NCBI GenBank assembly: GCA_900770605.1
Contig: CAAGKS010000008.1
Coordinates: 1 to 31,949, forward strand
Length of the DNA stretch: 31,949 nt
Reading direction: 5' to 3'
Source of the DNA: Clostridia bacterium
Lineage (GTDB): Bacteria > Bacillota > Clostridia > Oscillospirales > CAG-272
Of this stretch, positions 15,048 through 21,795 are shown piece by piece; position 1 is the stretch's first letter, and the number at the start of each line of letters is the position of its first letter. The notes beneath the pieces were generated by a model that searched no databases, was not told the DNA's origin, and was given only the letters and a program-made list of their open reading frames with translations. The translations under genes were made by a program, and so were the position numbers.

Positions 15048-15569
15048 TTAATCCTCCTGAATATTAGGGTCTGTATTTTTAGGAATTCTTCCCATTATAA
15101 CGACCTGCGTGCTCTTGTTGGAGCCGTCGATCGCTTTGATGGTAACAGTAATAGCGCGGTTAGGCTGCAGGAATACGAAGGTCCTGGAGATCTCGTGGAA
15201 TACCACAACTCCCTCCATAGCGTCCTTGTCATACTCGAAAATTACTCCCGTTTCATCTGCAAGATGAGGAAATACCTCATAATTGATCTGAACCGCGTTG
15301 GGATTTTGGACGATACTTTCGTCATCAGTCGTATAAGGCTCGTCCTCAGGCGCCGAAATGAAATCGAACATAAACAACGGCTTTCCGTCAAGGTTTTGCT
15401 TTGGATCAAGCGTAACGGGCTCCTGATTGTGAATCGTTATAGACTCACAGTAGATCTCGTCAACGTAAGTAATACCGTCAAAGACCTTGATCTCAAGTCC
15501 GAAGAAGTTAACGACAGCGATCGACGCTATATATACTACAAGGATAACGATAACTATAGTCTTCTTCAT
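15048..15569 (-). CDS. Membrane-anchored extracytoplasmic protein of unknown function
   Basis: A 173-residue protein I cannot assign to a family. Residues 4-24 form one hydrophobic helix (VIVILVVYIASIAVVNFFG) with no lipobox or clear cleavage site, so it is probably an N-terminal anchor. The rest is predicted outside the cell, beta-rich and Ig-like in texture, with strand-like segments near VQINYEVFPH, GVVVFHEIS and ITVTIKAIDGSNKSTQVVI. Its ATG follows AAGGAG with 8-base spacing. It follows the ABC permease, whose ATG at 15569 shares a base with a TAA frame on this strand, and precedes the lipoprotein by five bases. It is therefore an integral operon member, perhaps an accessory subunit of the exporter. 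Confidence 0.7.
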   Translation of the reverse strand: MKKTIVIVILVVYIASIAVVNFFGLEIKVFDGITYVDEIYCESITIHNQEPVTLDPKQNLDGKPLFMFDFISAPEDEPYTTDDESIVQNPNAVQINYEVFPHLADETGVIFEYDKDAMEGVVVFHEISRTFVFLQPNRAITVTIKAIDGSNKSTQVVIMGRIPKNTDPNIQED

Positions 15570-17272
15570 TATTGCTTCTCCTTGTAAAACGCTTTGATTT
15601 TAGAAAGATACGTAAATATCTTCAAGCCTGCGAACAGGATAGATGCGATAGCGAGCTTCGTCCACGCTCCGAAGTCGGGGCGAGATGACAAAAACAATGC
15701 GATCACGAACACAACGGCGGAAATGATTATCGCCGATATACCTGCGTGAGACTCGTTAGGATTGTTGGACTGTGCGCTGAACGTGGCGTACTGCTTGTAC
15801 TGAGGGTTCATGATATCGCTCTCTGCGCAAGAGAACAGATGCGCTACGTAAACGCCGTAGATAAGTATCGCTATCTTTATAGCATCAGGCGCGGTAAGCC
15901 CCGATTCGATAGCAAAGATATTTACTGAGAATATAACTCCCGCAAGCGCGATGATCATCGGGAACACCAGCTTTGACACCAGAAGCTTTGCATAAGGAGC
16001 AGGCTGCACCTTATTGAGATACGAGCTTGCGCCGTCTCGGCTGTAAACCGAAGCTATATCAATGTTGGTCATAAGCAGCAAAAGCAGCATGATGACTACG
16101 TTGAAGCAAATGGTCATCTGAGTACCGAGGAAACGCGTGTTCATTGCGGAATAAAGCTTATTGAGCAGATATATCGCCATAGGCATAGCGACTATGAGGA
16201 TAGCTCCAAGCTTGATAAAGGAATTGGAACGAAGTCCAACGATAAATTCCTTCTTGATAGCGGATATAAAGGGTGTGAGCTTTGCATTCTTCTTCTCATT
16301 GATAGAGTTCTTCTTCTTGAACTCAAAGGGAGTTGACGCCATGCGGTAGAACAACGGCTTTGAGCAAACGAAGCACAAAAGAAGCAGTAGGACGCCTGCG
16401 CCTATCAACACCAGAAGACTGATAAGCGTCTTGGAATGGAAAATAACGCTTGAAAGTCCAACCGTCTTACCCACGATCAGCTCGGTGAATGCATAAAGCG
16501 GAGCAAAGGTACGCGTGTAATTCGAGAGGAACTCCTGAATGTCCCAATAGGTCTCGCCCCAGGTCTCAATAAAGTTTATATTCTCAGGCACAAGTCCGAT
16601 CAGATCCCACAAAAGAAGTATCGCGCTCGATGCAAGTGCAATATAGAGGATATACTGTATCACCTTGAAGCGATTGAGAAAGATATAGGCGAACATTGCG
16701 GGGATGGATATGAGCGCCGCCGCAAGAACGGGAATTACCGAGATAAGCGCAAACATAAGGATAAGCCAAGGGTAATAATACAGAGCGTATCCCTTCACTA
16801 TTCCGTATGCGATAAACATCGGAATGGTAAACATAAAGCTCTTTCTGAACTCGTAAACGTAATAGGTTGCGAGCTTAGAGAAGAAAACGAGCGATGAGGT
16901 TGCAGGGAAAGTCAATATCAGCGCGTTGTCGCCCGAGAAATACAAGGACTTTACAAGTCCTATCGTGTCCGTGACAAGCGACAGCAGCAGCATTATTGAA
17001 AACACAAGCGATATTACCGAAACGGGAATATCGTGTACGAGCGAAAACAGTCCAAGCAGCTTTATAAAATAGAATATGACTGCAATGACCGCCGTGATTG
17101 CAACGAATTCGATCAACAGCCAGACTATTTTAAAGATCAGACTTCTGAGCGAGCTTGTATATCCCAAGTCCATTTTTTCCTTGAGCTGCATCTTGACGAG
17201 CGTTTTGAGCGCTCGGAAGCTCTCGGAAAAGGACTCGAAAAAGCCGCTCTTCTTTACCTTGTTCGTAGTCAT
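15569..17272 (-). CDS. ABC exporter permease subunit
   Basis: A 567-residue polytopic membrane protein of about ten or more helices, in two halves separated by a basic cytoplasmic loop (FEFKKKNSINEKKNAKL, about residues 310-330). The N-terminal soluble stretch (KTLVKMQLKEKMDLGY) and the motifs LYFSGDNALILTFPATSSLVFFSKL and SAESDIMNPQYKQYATF resemble the large putative ABC exporter membrane proteins of Gram-positives. I infer this from architecture rather than a named match. Its ATG overlaps the stop of the upstream ATPase gene by four bases (ATGA), so the two are translationally coupled and almost certainly one transporter. Substrate and direction are not shown by sequence, but the lack of a binding-protein-dependent EAA loop argues for export. 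Confidence 0.8.
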   Translation of the reverse strand: MTTNKVKKSGFFESFSESFRALKTLVKMQLKEKMDLGYTSSLRSLIFKIVWLLIEFVAITAVIAVIFYFIKLLGLFSLVHDIPVSVISLVFSIMLLLSLVTDTIGLVKSLYFSGDNALILTFPATSSLVFFSKLATYYVYEFRKSFMFTIPMFIAYGIVKGYALYYYPWLILMFALISVIPVLAAALISIPAMFAYIFLNRFKVIQYILYIALASSAILLLWDLIGLVPENINFIETWGETYWDIQEFLSNYTRTFAPLYAFTELIVGKTVGLSSVIFHSKTLISLLVLIGAGVLLLLLCFVCSKPLFYRMASTPFEFKKKNSINEKKNAKLTPFISAIKKEFIVGLRSNSFIKLGAILIVAMPMAIYLLNKLYSAMNTRFLGTQMTICFNVVIMLLLLLMTNIDIASVYSRDGASSYLNKVQPAPYAKLLVSKLVFPMIIALAGVIFSVNIFAIESGLTAPDAIKIAILIYGVYVAHLFSCAESDIMNPQYKQYATFSAQSNNPNESHAGISAIIISAVVFVIALFLSSRPDFGAWTKLAIASILFAGLKIFTYLSKIKAFYKEKQ

Positions 17273-19527
17273 ACCGTAACTCCGTCAGACGCTTCTTCGT
17301 GCTCAGCCTGCTTTACAGAAACGGGATCCTGAGTATTTCCGTCTATCATTTCCATATAGAACTGCTCAAGCGGGATACCGCTCTCCTTGATCTCTGCCAT
17401 CGTCTTTGAGCAAAGTATCTGTCCCTTGCGGATAATAGCTATGTGATCGCACACGTTCTCAACAACGTCTATCAAGTGGCTGGAGAAGAATACGATATTG
17501 CCGCGGGAAGCGTGCTCCTTCATACATTCTTTGACCTGGAAGATAGATTCGGGGTCAAGTCCCGTAAGAGGCTCGTCCAATATCCATATCTTAGGATTAT
17601 GCACGAGAGCTGACATAATGGTTATCTTTTGCTTCATACCGTGAGAGTAGGTCTTCATCGGGTTATCGATAGCGCTCTCCAGACGGAATCTCGAAATATA
17701 CTCCGCCATACGCTGATTGCGGTCCTCCTTTGATACGTTATAGAGGTCTGCAATATAGTTGATATACTCTCTGCCCGTAAGATTTTCGTAAAGCGCGTAA
17801 TGGTCGGGAACGTATCCGATCTGCATCTTCGCCTCAACGGGCTGCTTGTTAACGTCAAAGCCCGATACCTCGATCTCACCCGAGGTTATGGTCTGAATAC
17901 CGACGATAGTCTTGATGATAGAGGACTTACCGGCTCCGTTCGGGCCAAGGAAGCCGAATATCTGACCGCCGTCGATCTCAAGATTTGCTTTATAAACAGC
18001 GTACACGTCGCTGGTGGAATAACGCTTTGAAAAATCACGAAGGATAAGCTTGCCCTCGTTTTGAGGATTCATAGGTTCCTGCATACTTCTTCCTGCAAGG
18101 TGTACCTCCAGAGCGAGTCTGTCAGCCTTGATCTTGCGGTTCCTTTCCATGATGATTTTGTAAGTATCGGAAATTTCAAACGCCTGCTCGTAAACAAACC
18201 ACATTGCAAGCGAAAGAACGATGTAAACGATAAAGTACAACGCCTGGTAAACAGGATAAAGCACGAATTTGAGGTCCTTATAATAAAACGTCACAGTTAT
18301 CTTACGCAGATCCTCTGCCCACTGACCGAGCTTCTCCGCAACGAAATCGGAGTTGATAAAGAAGAAGTCAACGCCTGAATCGTAGTTGGTGAGCCACGCG
18401 TTTGCGATCAGTATGAAAACGTAATATCCGAAAAACGCGATAAGCGAGTACCAGAACTGCTTTATCTTTGGGCGCCCAAATATTCCCAGACTCATTACCA
18501 GAAGCGGCAGTATCGTTGCTGCATAGTGGTTTGCCCAGAACAGCAAGGACGACGTGGAGAGCCACTGCTCGCAGGTATCGGGCATGATCATTGCGAAAAA
18601 CGCTCCAAGCACGTTTATAAAGATGGTGAAGTAATAGAGCCTGTCCATCTTGAATATCAAAACGAGCGGAACTATAAACATTGCCGTGTGGCAAAGGTGC
18701 AACGGCCAGGTCGTTGGGTGAATAAACGTTGAAAAATCGTATTTGCAGCAGAACGAGATCATCATCGCAAGGCTTATGTATATAAGCGCGTAACGTCTCT
18801 GCTCATACTGACATTTTGAAAACAACAGATGTACGATAACGAAAAACGCTATCGAGCCGTAAATAAACAGACGGTGGAAGAGCGTGAAGTTATCAATCAC
18901 TATCGCGTCGCTACCAAGTCCGAAGAGCACCTGAGGCACCCAGTGAGGCAGCGAGATAGCAAGCATTCCCGCGAATATAAGCGCGGATCTGAGCGCGTGG
19001 CGAGAGGATATTTTCTCTTTCTCTCCCCTTTTCGCACTCAACTGATACAGCGCAAGTCCAAGTCCTATTCCAAGCTCTATCGCGAACACGAGCAGTCTGT
19101 AATGGAAGCCGTCCGCAAGGTTGCCGTCAAGAGCGCGGTTGAGCATCGGTATTGCGATTATCGAAGCCGCGTACGTAAACGTGGCAACGTAACGGGCTAT
19201 CGGAGCTACGCGCGGCAAATGCTTTTCAAAAAACGGGAACGTAACTCCCACGAGCTGTACCGCCGCGATAAGCCAGAGCAAAAGCGCGGAAAGCATGGCA
19301 AGTACACCGCCCTGCGCGCCGAAAGGCGAATATACGTTTCTTCCGATAGTGTTCTGTATCGCAGGCACTCCGCCAAAGCTTCTCACAAAGAAAACTACGG
19401 CATATACGAGTGCAACTATTTGAGTATTTGTAAAGCGCTTAGCGCAAAAAAGCTTATTTTTAAAGCCAAAAAGAAACCATAGCGTCAGCGCAGAAAATAA
19501 CAACGCCGCGCCGTAATATAAAAACAT
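17269..19527 (-). CDS. Fusion of a YwaF/TMEM164-like membrane domain with an ABC transporter ATPase
   Basis: A 752-residue two-part protein. Residues 1 to about 450 hold about ten to twelve membrane helices. They include an HPTTWPLHLCHTAMF segment (from about 270) and FWANHYAATILP (about 330), which match the PLHLC and histidine pattern of the YwaF (TMEM164-like) family. After a basic linker (about 460-495) comes a full ABC ATPase with Walker A GPNGAGKSS (528-536), a Q-loop region, signature YSHGMKQK (from 627), Walker B ILDEP (about 649-653) and the switch His in SSHLI. YwaF proteins usually stand alone at about 240 residues, so this fusion is unusual. The ATG at 19527 follows AGAGGTG. A GTG four codons upstream is the alternative. 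It is the first gene of the operon and is coupled by ATGA to the permease. The ATPase probably powers that permease. The membrane half may sense or handle a lipid. Confidence 0.85.
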   Translation of the reverse strand: MFLYYGAALLFSALTLWFLFGFKNKLFCAKRFTNTQIVALVYAVVFFVRSFGGVPAIQNTIGRNVYSPFGAQGGVLAMLSALLLWLIAAVQLVGVTFPFFEKHLPRVAPIARYVATFTYAASIIAIPMLNRALDGNLADGFHYRLLVFAIELGIGLGLALYQLSAKRGEKEKISSRHALRSALIFAGMLAISLPHWVPQVLFGLGSDAIVIDNFTLFHRLFIYGSIAFFVIVHLLFSKCQYEQRRYALIYISLAMMISFCCKYDFSTFIHPTTWPLHLCHTAMFIVPLVLIFKMDRLYYFTIFINVLGAFFAMIMPDTCEQWLSTSSLLFWANHYAATILPLLVMSLGIFGRPKIKQFWYSLIAFFGYYVFILIANAWLTNYDSGVDFFFINSDFVAEKLGQWAEDLRKITVTFYYKDLKFVLYPVYQALYFIVYIVLSLAMWFVYEQAFEISDTYKIIMERNRKIKADRLALEVHLAGRSMQEPMNPQNEGKLILRDFSKRYSTSDVYAVYKANLEIDGGQIFGFLGPNGAGKSSIIKTIVGIQTITSGEIEVSGFDVNKQPVEAKMQIGYVPDHYALYENLTGREYINYIADLYNVSKEDRNQRMAEYISRFRLESAIDNPMKTYSHGMKQKITIMSALVHNPKIWILDEPLTGLDPESIFQVKECMKEHASRGNIVFFSSHLIDVVENVCDHIAIIRKGQILCSKTMAEIKESGIPLEQFYMEMIDGNTQDPVSVKQAEHEEASDGVTV

Positions 19528-19578
19528 CAAAACAAGCACCTCTTACAAAGGAGAAATAATAGAATATATCGTACGGAT

Positions 19579-19608
19579 ACTCGTTGTCGGCACTACCGAC
19601 AGGCGAGT
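19579..19608 (-). other. Hairpin in the 5' leader of the ABC operon
   Basis: ACTCG (19579-19583) and CGAGT (19604-19608) enclose GTCGG/CCGAC (19586-19590 and 19596-19600) with a 5-base loop. It lies in the leader of about 113 bases between the minus-strand promoter and the ATG. It has no T-run toward the gene, so it is more likely an RNA-stability or protein-binding element than an attenuator. Confidence 0.45.
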
Positions 19609-19646
19609 GTTTTATGTTCATGCAGTATTTCATCATACACTTGCAT

Positions 19647-19675
19647 ATTATATCACAAATATGATATAATGTAAA
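19647..19675 (-). promoter_or_regulatory. Promoter of the ABC operon
   Basis: On the minus strand TTTACA (19675-19670) and TATAAT (19652-19647) are exactly 17 bases apart. This places the start near 19640, upstream of the leader hairpin and of the fused ATPase gene. Confidence 0.75.
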
Positions 19676-19691
19676 GGTTTTTCCGCTCTAT

Positions 19692-19740
19692 TTAACATCT
19701 GCTTAACTTTGAGTTAACGAAAAATCATAATATTTTAACG
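19692..19740. repeat. Helically phased TTAAC direct repeats
   Basis: TTAACA (19692), TTAACT (19703) and TTAACG (19714) are spaced exactly 11 bases apart. A fourth, TTAACG (19735), is 21 bases further, about two helical turns, and a partial TTAAAA lies at 19759. The pattern resembles PhoP boxes of Bacillus (TTAACA-like repeats about 11 apart). It could serve the minus-strand promoter at 19647-19675 or a plus-strand transcript starting near 19780. Confidence 0.5.
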
Positions 19741-19793
19741 AAATATTTTCAAAATTGGTTAAAAATGGGTATTTTTCCTTGTTTTTCTATCTT

Positions 19794-19957
19794 TTTCGAC
19801 ACCAAAACGGCACTCGGACATGACAGCGAGTACGGGTCTTTATGGGCGGTGGATCTCCCCCCCAACGCTCATTCACCCGCCGCAGGAGAGGACGTTAAAA
19901 ATACTCGAAGCGGGAGGAAAGCATTAGCGCGCCTTCACGGACCCTAGGTGTGCGAAG
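19794..19957 (+). ncRNA. Candidate structured RNA or structured leader, family unrecognised
   Basis: The segment folds by eye into a closed domain. TTTCGACACC (19794-19803) pairs with GGTGTGCGAAG (19947-19957) with one bulged G. GGGTC (19834-19838) pairs with GACCC (19940-19944). Between them is a hairpin with arms ACTCG/CGAGT (19812-19816 and 19827-19831). GGCGG (19845-19849) can pair with CCGCC (19877-19881), and TCTCC (19854-19858) in its loop with GGAGA (19885-19889), an H-type pseudoknot. CTCCC may compete for GGGAG at 19912. No terminator follows directly, so it may be the leader of the ORF at 19948. It does not match the riboswitch or housekeeping RNA consensus sequences I know. Confidence 0.4.
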
Positions 19958-20280
19958 TACCCCTACTCATTGCGACGATTTATAGAATACTTTACAACGA
20001 GACCTCTGACGAGTATCTCAAGGAGCTGATCTCAAAGTACATTCCGTGCTTTGATGCGGTAGAGGAATTCTGTGCCAAGATGAACGTTTCGCCGACTGTT
20101 ACAGAGCGCCGGATAATCGCTGACGGCATTCGTCGCACGCTCATTATACGCGCTCATTATATGAGACGGATACACAATACTTTCCTATTCGCAAAAGTGC
20201 GGAAAATTTCAAGAGTATACAAAGAAATCTACCGACATATCGTTTGGCATCTCAACCGTTCAAGGCAAGTAATTACGTAA
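19948..20280 (+). CDS. Small unrecognised ORF downstream of the structured RNA
   Basis: An open frame of 110 codons from a GTG at 19948 to TAA. I do not recognise a family. The first half looks coding, with GAG, AAG, CTC and AAC codons like neighbouring genes, and reads as a helical protein (SDEYLKELISKYI, VEEFCAKMNVSP, TERRIIADGIRR). The second half is very basic, with many His, Arg and Tyr residues. The start is doubtful. The GTG lies in the 3' arm of the RNA closing stem and lacks a good ribosome site, while an in-frame ATG at 20080 would give 66 residues. A strong terminator 18 bases after the stop shows that a transcript ends here. It may instead be part of a longer noncoding RNA or a 5'-damaged gene. 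Confidence 0.4.
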   Translation: MCEVPLLIATIYRILYNETSDEYLKELISKYIPCFDAVEEFCAKMNVSPTVTERRIIADGIRRTLIIRAHYMRRIHNTFLFAKVRKISRVYKEIYRHIVWHLNRSRQVIT

Positions 20281-20297
20281 TTTTTATATCAAAATAC

Positions 20298-20335
20298 AAA
20301 AGCAGGAAGAATTATGTTCTTCCTGCTTTTTGTGT
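20298..20335. terminator. Terminator between the small ORF and the ArsR-type regulator
   Basis: AAAGCAGGAAGAA (20299-20311) and TTCTTCCTGCTTT (20317-20329) form a perfect 13-bp stem with loop TTATG and a T-run on plus. The A-rich 5' side makes it usable from the minus strand, where the regulator gene ends at 20371. Confidence 0.9.
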
Positions 20336-20370
20336 TGAATTTTTATATAATTGCACTGCATTTTTAATGC

Positions 20371-21345
20371 TTATTTATAGGTTGCCGTAAAGATTATATG
20401 TTGATCATAGTCGCCGAAATTTCCGCCGAAGAGGTTAAATCCGCCCGGGTGCTGAGCGTCCTTTTTTACCTCTATGCCGAATATAGTCTTATTACCCTCC
20501 TGCAACCCCAGATCATAAAGACCGACGCTCTTGTTCACCAATCTTTCGTTGAGATACACGCCGCTCGATCTGATGCTTATATTGGTAAGAAGCCCGTATT
20601 TCGTGCTTTCGGGATACCACCAGCTCGGCGTGAATTTTCCGTATCGGTCGCCGTAATCTCCGGGGGAGACAAACGTACAGATATCGGTCCCGTTTATCGA
20701 AAAGGTAATATCGCTCGGGTAGTCGTTATTAAATCCGGGCGCTTCGGAGCAGATCTCAAGAGAAATTTTGATCTCATCAAGCTTTCCCTGCTGCGCGTAA
20801 TTGTTTGGAATAGCATAAACAAGCGAGCCGTAGCCCTGTGACCAGATTATCTGGGCATCGTGGCGTCCCGAAACGAAGACGTTGTGAGGGTCTCCGCTCA
20901 TAATTTGCTTTTGAGCGGTAGCAATACCGCACTGATCCGAAAACTCGGCATCGATATATTCGCCAATGTTTATCTGATATACGAACGGCGTCAGGCTTTC
21001 GGGCTTGGAGCGTCCGTTTGAGTTTCTGAAACGGATTATAGCTATATTCGTAACGTAGGTATACCAATGAAGTGTGCCCTTTCCCTTGGTGGAGAAGCTT
21101 TTTTTGATAATACCCGCCTCTTCAAGAATATTAAGGTGAAATATGGTCGAGGAGAGCGGCAGATTAAGCTCTGAGGCTATCTCGGACGCGAGCATATTCT
21201 TCTTGTTGACCAAACGGATCATTTGTATTCGGACAGGTGACGAAAGTGCTCTGCCCAGAGCAGCGAGGTGCGTCGTATCCTTAGTACCCTCGATATCATA
21301 TATTATTTTGCTATCTTCAACGAAGTCAATATCGTGCTCTTGCAT
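20371..21345 (-). CDS. ArsR-type HTH regulator with a large C-terminal sensing domain
   Basis: A 324-residue cytoplasmic regulator. An ArsR-like winged helix occupies about residues 25-95 (HLAALGRALSSPVRIQMIRLVNKKNMLASEIASELNLPLSSTIFHLNILEEAGII). The remaining 220 residues (FVSGRHDAQIIWSQGYGSLVYAIPN through to FTATYK) are beta-rich and contain no metal-binding cysteine set, so this is not a metal sensor. Similar long ArsR-type proteins sit beside sugar ABC transporters and glycosidases in Firmicutes, and the extra domain probably binds a sugar. AAGGAG is 6 bases from the second of two adjacent ATGs, which I take as the start (21345). The first is at 21348. It is divergent from the sugar importer and probably controls it and itself. 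A palindrome overlaps its promoter. Confidence 0.8.
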   Translation of the reverse strand: MQEHDIDFVEDSKIIYDIEGTKDTTHLAALGRALSSPVRIQMIRLVNKKNMLASEIASELNLPLSSTIFHLNILEEAGIIKKSFSTKGKGTLHWYTYVTNIAIIRFRNSNGRSKPESLTPFVYQINIGEYIDAEFSDQCGIATAQKQIMSGDPHNVFVSGRHDAQIIWSQGYGSLVYAIPNNYAQQGKLDEIKISLEICSEAPGFNNDYPSDITFSINGTDICTFVSPGDYGDRYGKFTPSWWYPESTKYGLLTNISIRSSGVYLNERLVNKSVGLYDLGLQEGNKTIFGIEVKKDAQHPGGFNLFGGNFGDYDQHIIFTATYK

Positions 21346-21368
21346 CATTTTCTCCTTATTTTTTATTA

Positions 21369-21387
21369 GGTACAGTAATATTGTACC
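21369..21387. promoter_or_regulatory. Palindrome overlapping the regulator's -10 (candidate operator)
   Basis: GGTACA (21369-21374) and TGTACC (21382-21387) are perfect arms with a 7-base AT-rich spacer. They overlap the regulator's -10 and predicted start, which suggests autoregulation. I find no second copy before the importer gene. Confidence 0.5.
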
Positions 21388-21408
21388 ACACAACTTAGTC
21401 AAATGCAA
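21380..21408 (-). promoter_or_regulatory. Promoter of the ArsR-type regulator
   Basis: On the minus strand TTGCAT (21408-21403) and TACAAT (21385-21380) are 17 bases apart. An overlapping TTGACT (21402-21397) could serve as an alternative -35 only with a poor -10. Confidence 0.55.
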
Positions 21409-21428
21409 GATTTTTTATGTTTTTTCAG

Positions 21429-21457
21429 TTGAAAAATTGTCACTTTTGTTGTAAAAT
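21429..21457 (+). promoter_or_regulatory. Candidate distal promoter of the sugar-importer operon
   Basis: TTGAAA (21429-21434) and TAAAAT (21452-21457), with 17-base spacing, point to the importer. Use of it gives a leader of about 330 bases to the ATG at 21796. A second TATAAT at 21723-21728 lies nearer, but its best -35 (TTGCTT) is only 14 bases away. Confidence 0.45.
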
Positions 21458-21743
21458 AATAATTAGATATAACTTTAATATGAAAATATGTGCAATTTGC
21501 ATTGTAATTACCACGGCATAAGACCTTACTTACTTCCCTTCCTTATATATTTAAAAGCAGATCGGTGCTTTTATCCCGCACTTGAACGCAGCACGATATA
21601 ATATCACTCGTCAAAAGAGCCCAAGCGCAATCACCGAAAAAACGACACACGTCGTCAATCGAGCGCGATGGGATCTTCGCTACACAAAAGCTGAATAATA
21701 AATTGCTTTTTCACAAAAGCGGTATAATTATAAATTTATTATA
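21458..21743. other. Long noncoding leader/intergenic stretch before the sugar-importer operon
   Basis: No convincing gene is seen here. It holds a short ACGAC/GTCGT hairpin near 21640-21655, two copies of CACAAAAGC (21683 and 21712, 29 bases apart) and the TATAAT at 21723. It may be a leader transcript or simply contain further regulator sites. Confidence 0.4.
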
Positions 21744-21774
21744 TGATAGTTTCGCAACGAATAAAAAACTATCA
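21744..21774. repeat. Inverted repeat just before the binding-protein gene
   Basis: TGATAGTTT (21744-21752) and AAACTATCA (21766-21774) are perfect 9-base arms with a 13-base spacer. The element lies 7 bases before the AGGAGG ribosome site and about 16 bases after a TATAAT. It could be an operator at the start site or an RNA hairpin affecting translation. Confidence 0.55.
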
Positions 21775-21795
21775 AAGTTACAGGAGGCAAAAAGT

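Noticed and set aside
18829..19482. 217-codon plus-strand ORF inside the fused ATPase gene
   Set aside because: It is extremely Arg/Lys/Tyr-rich, has no ribosome site and is antisense to conserved membrane helices.
19765..19947. 60-codon plus-strand ORF before the small ORF
   Set aside because: It lacks a ribosome site and has atypical composition (PPNAHSPAAGED), and its bases are better explained by RNA pairing.
19794..19957. Identity as 6S RNA, RNase P, SRP RNA, tmRNA, or ZTP, FMN or cobalamin riboswitch
   Set aside because: I compared it with the consensus features I remember. Fragments such as GAGGAAAG and CCGCC look similar, but the required ordered motifs are absent.
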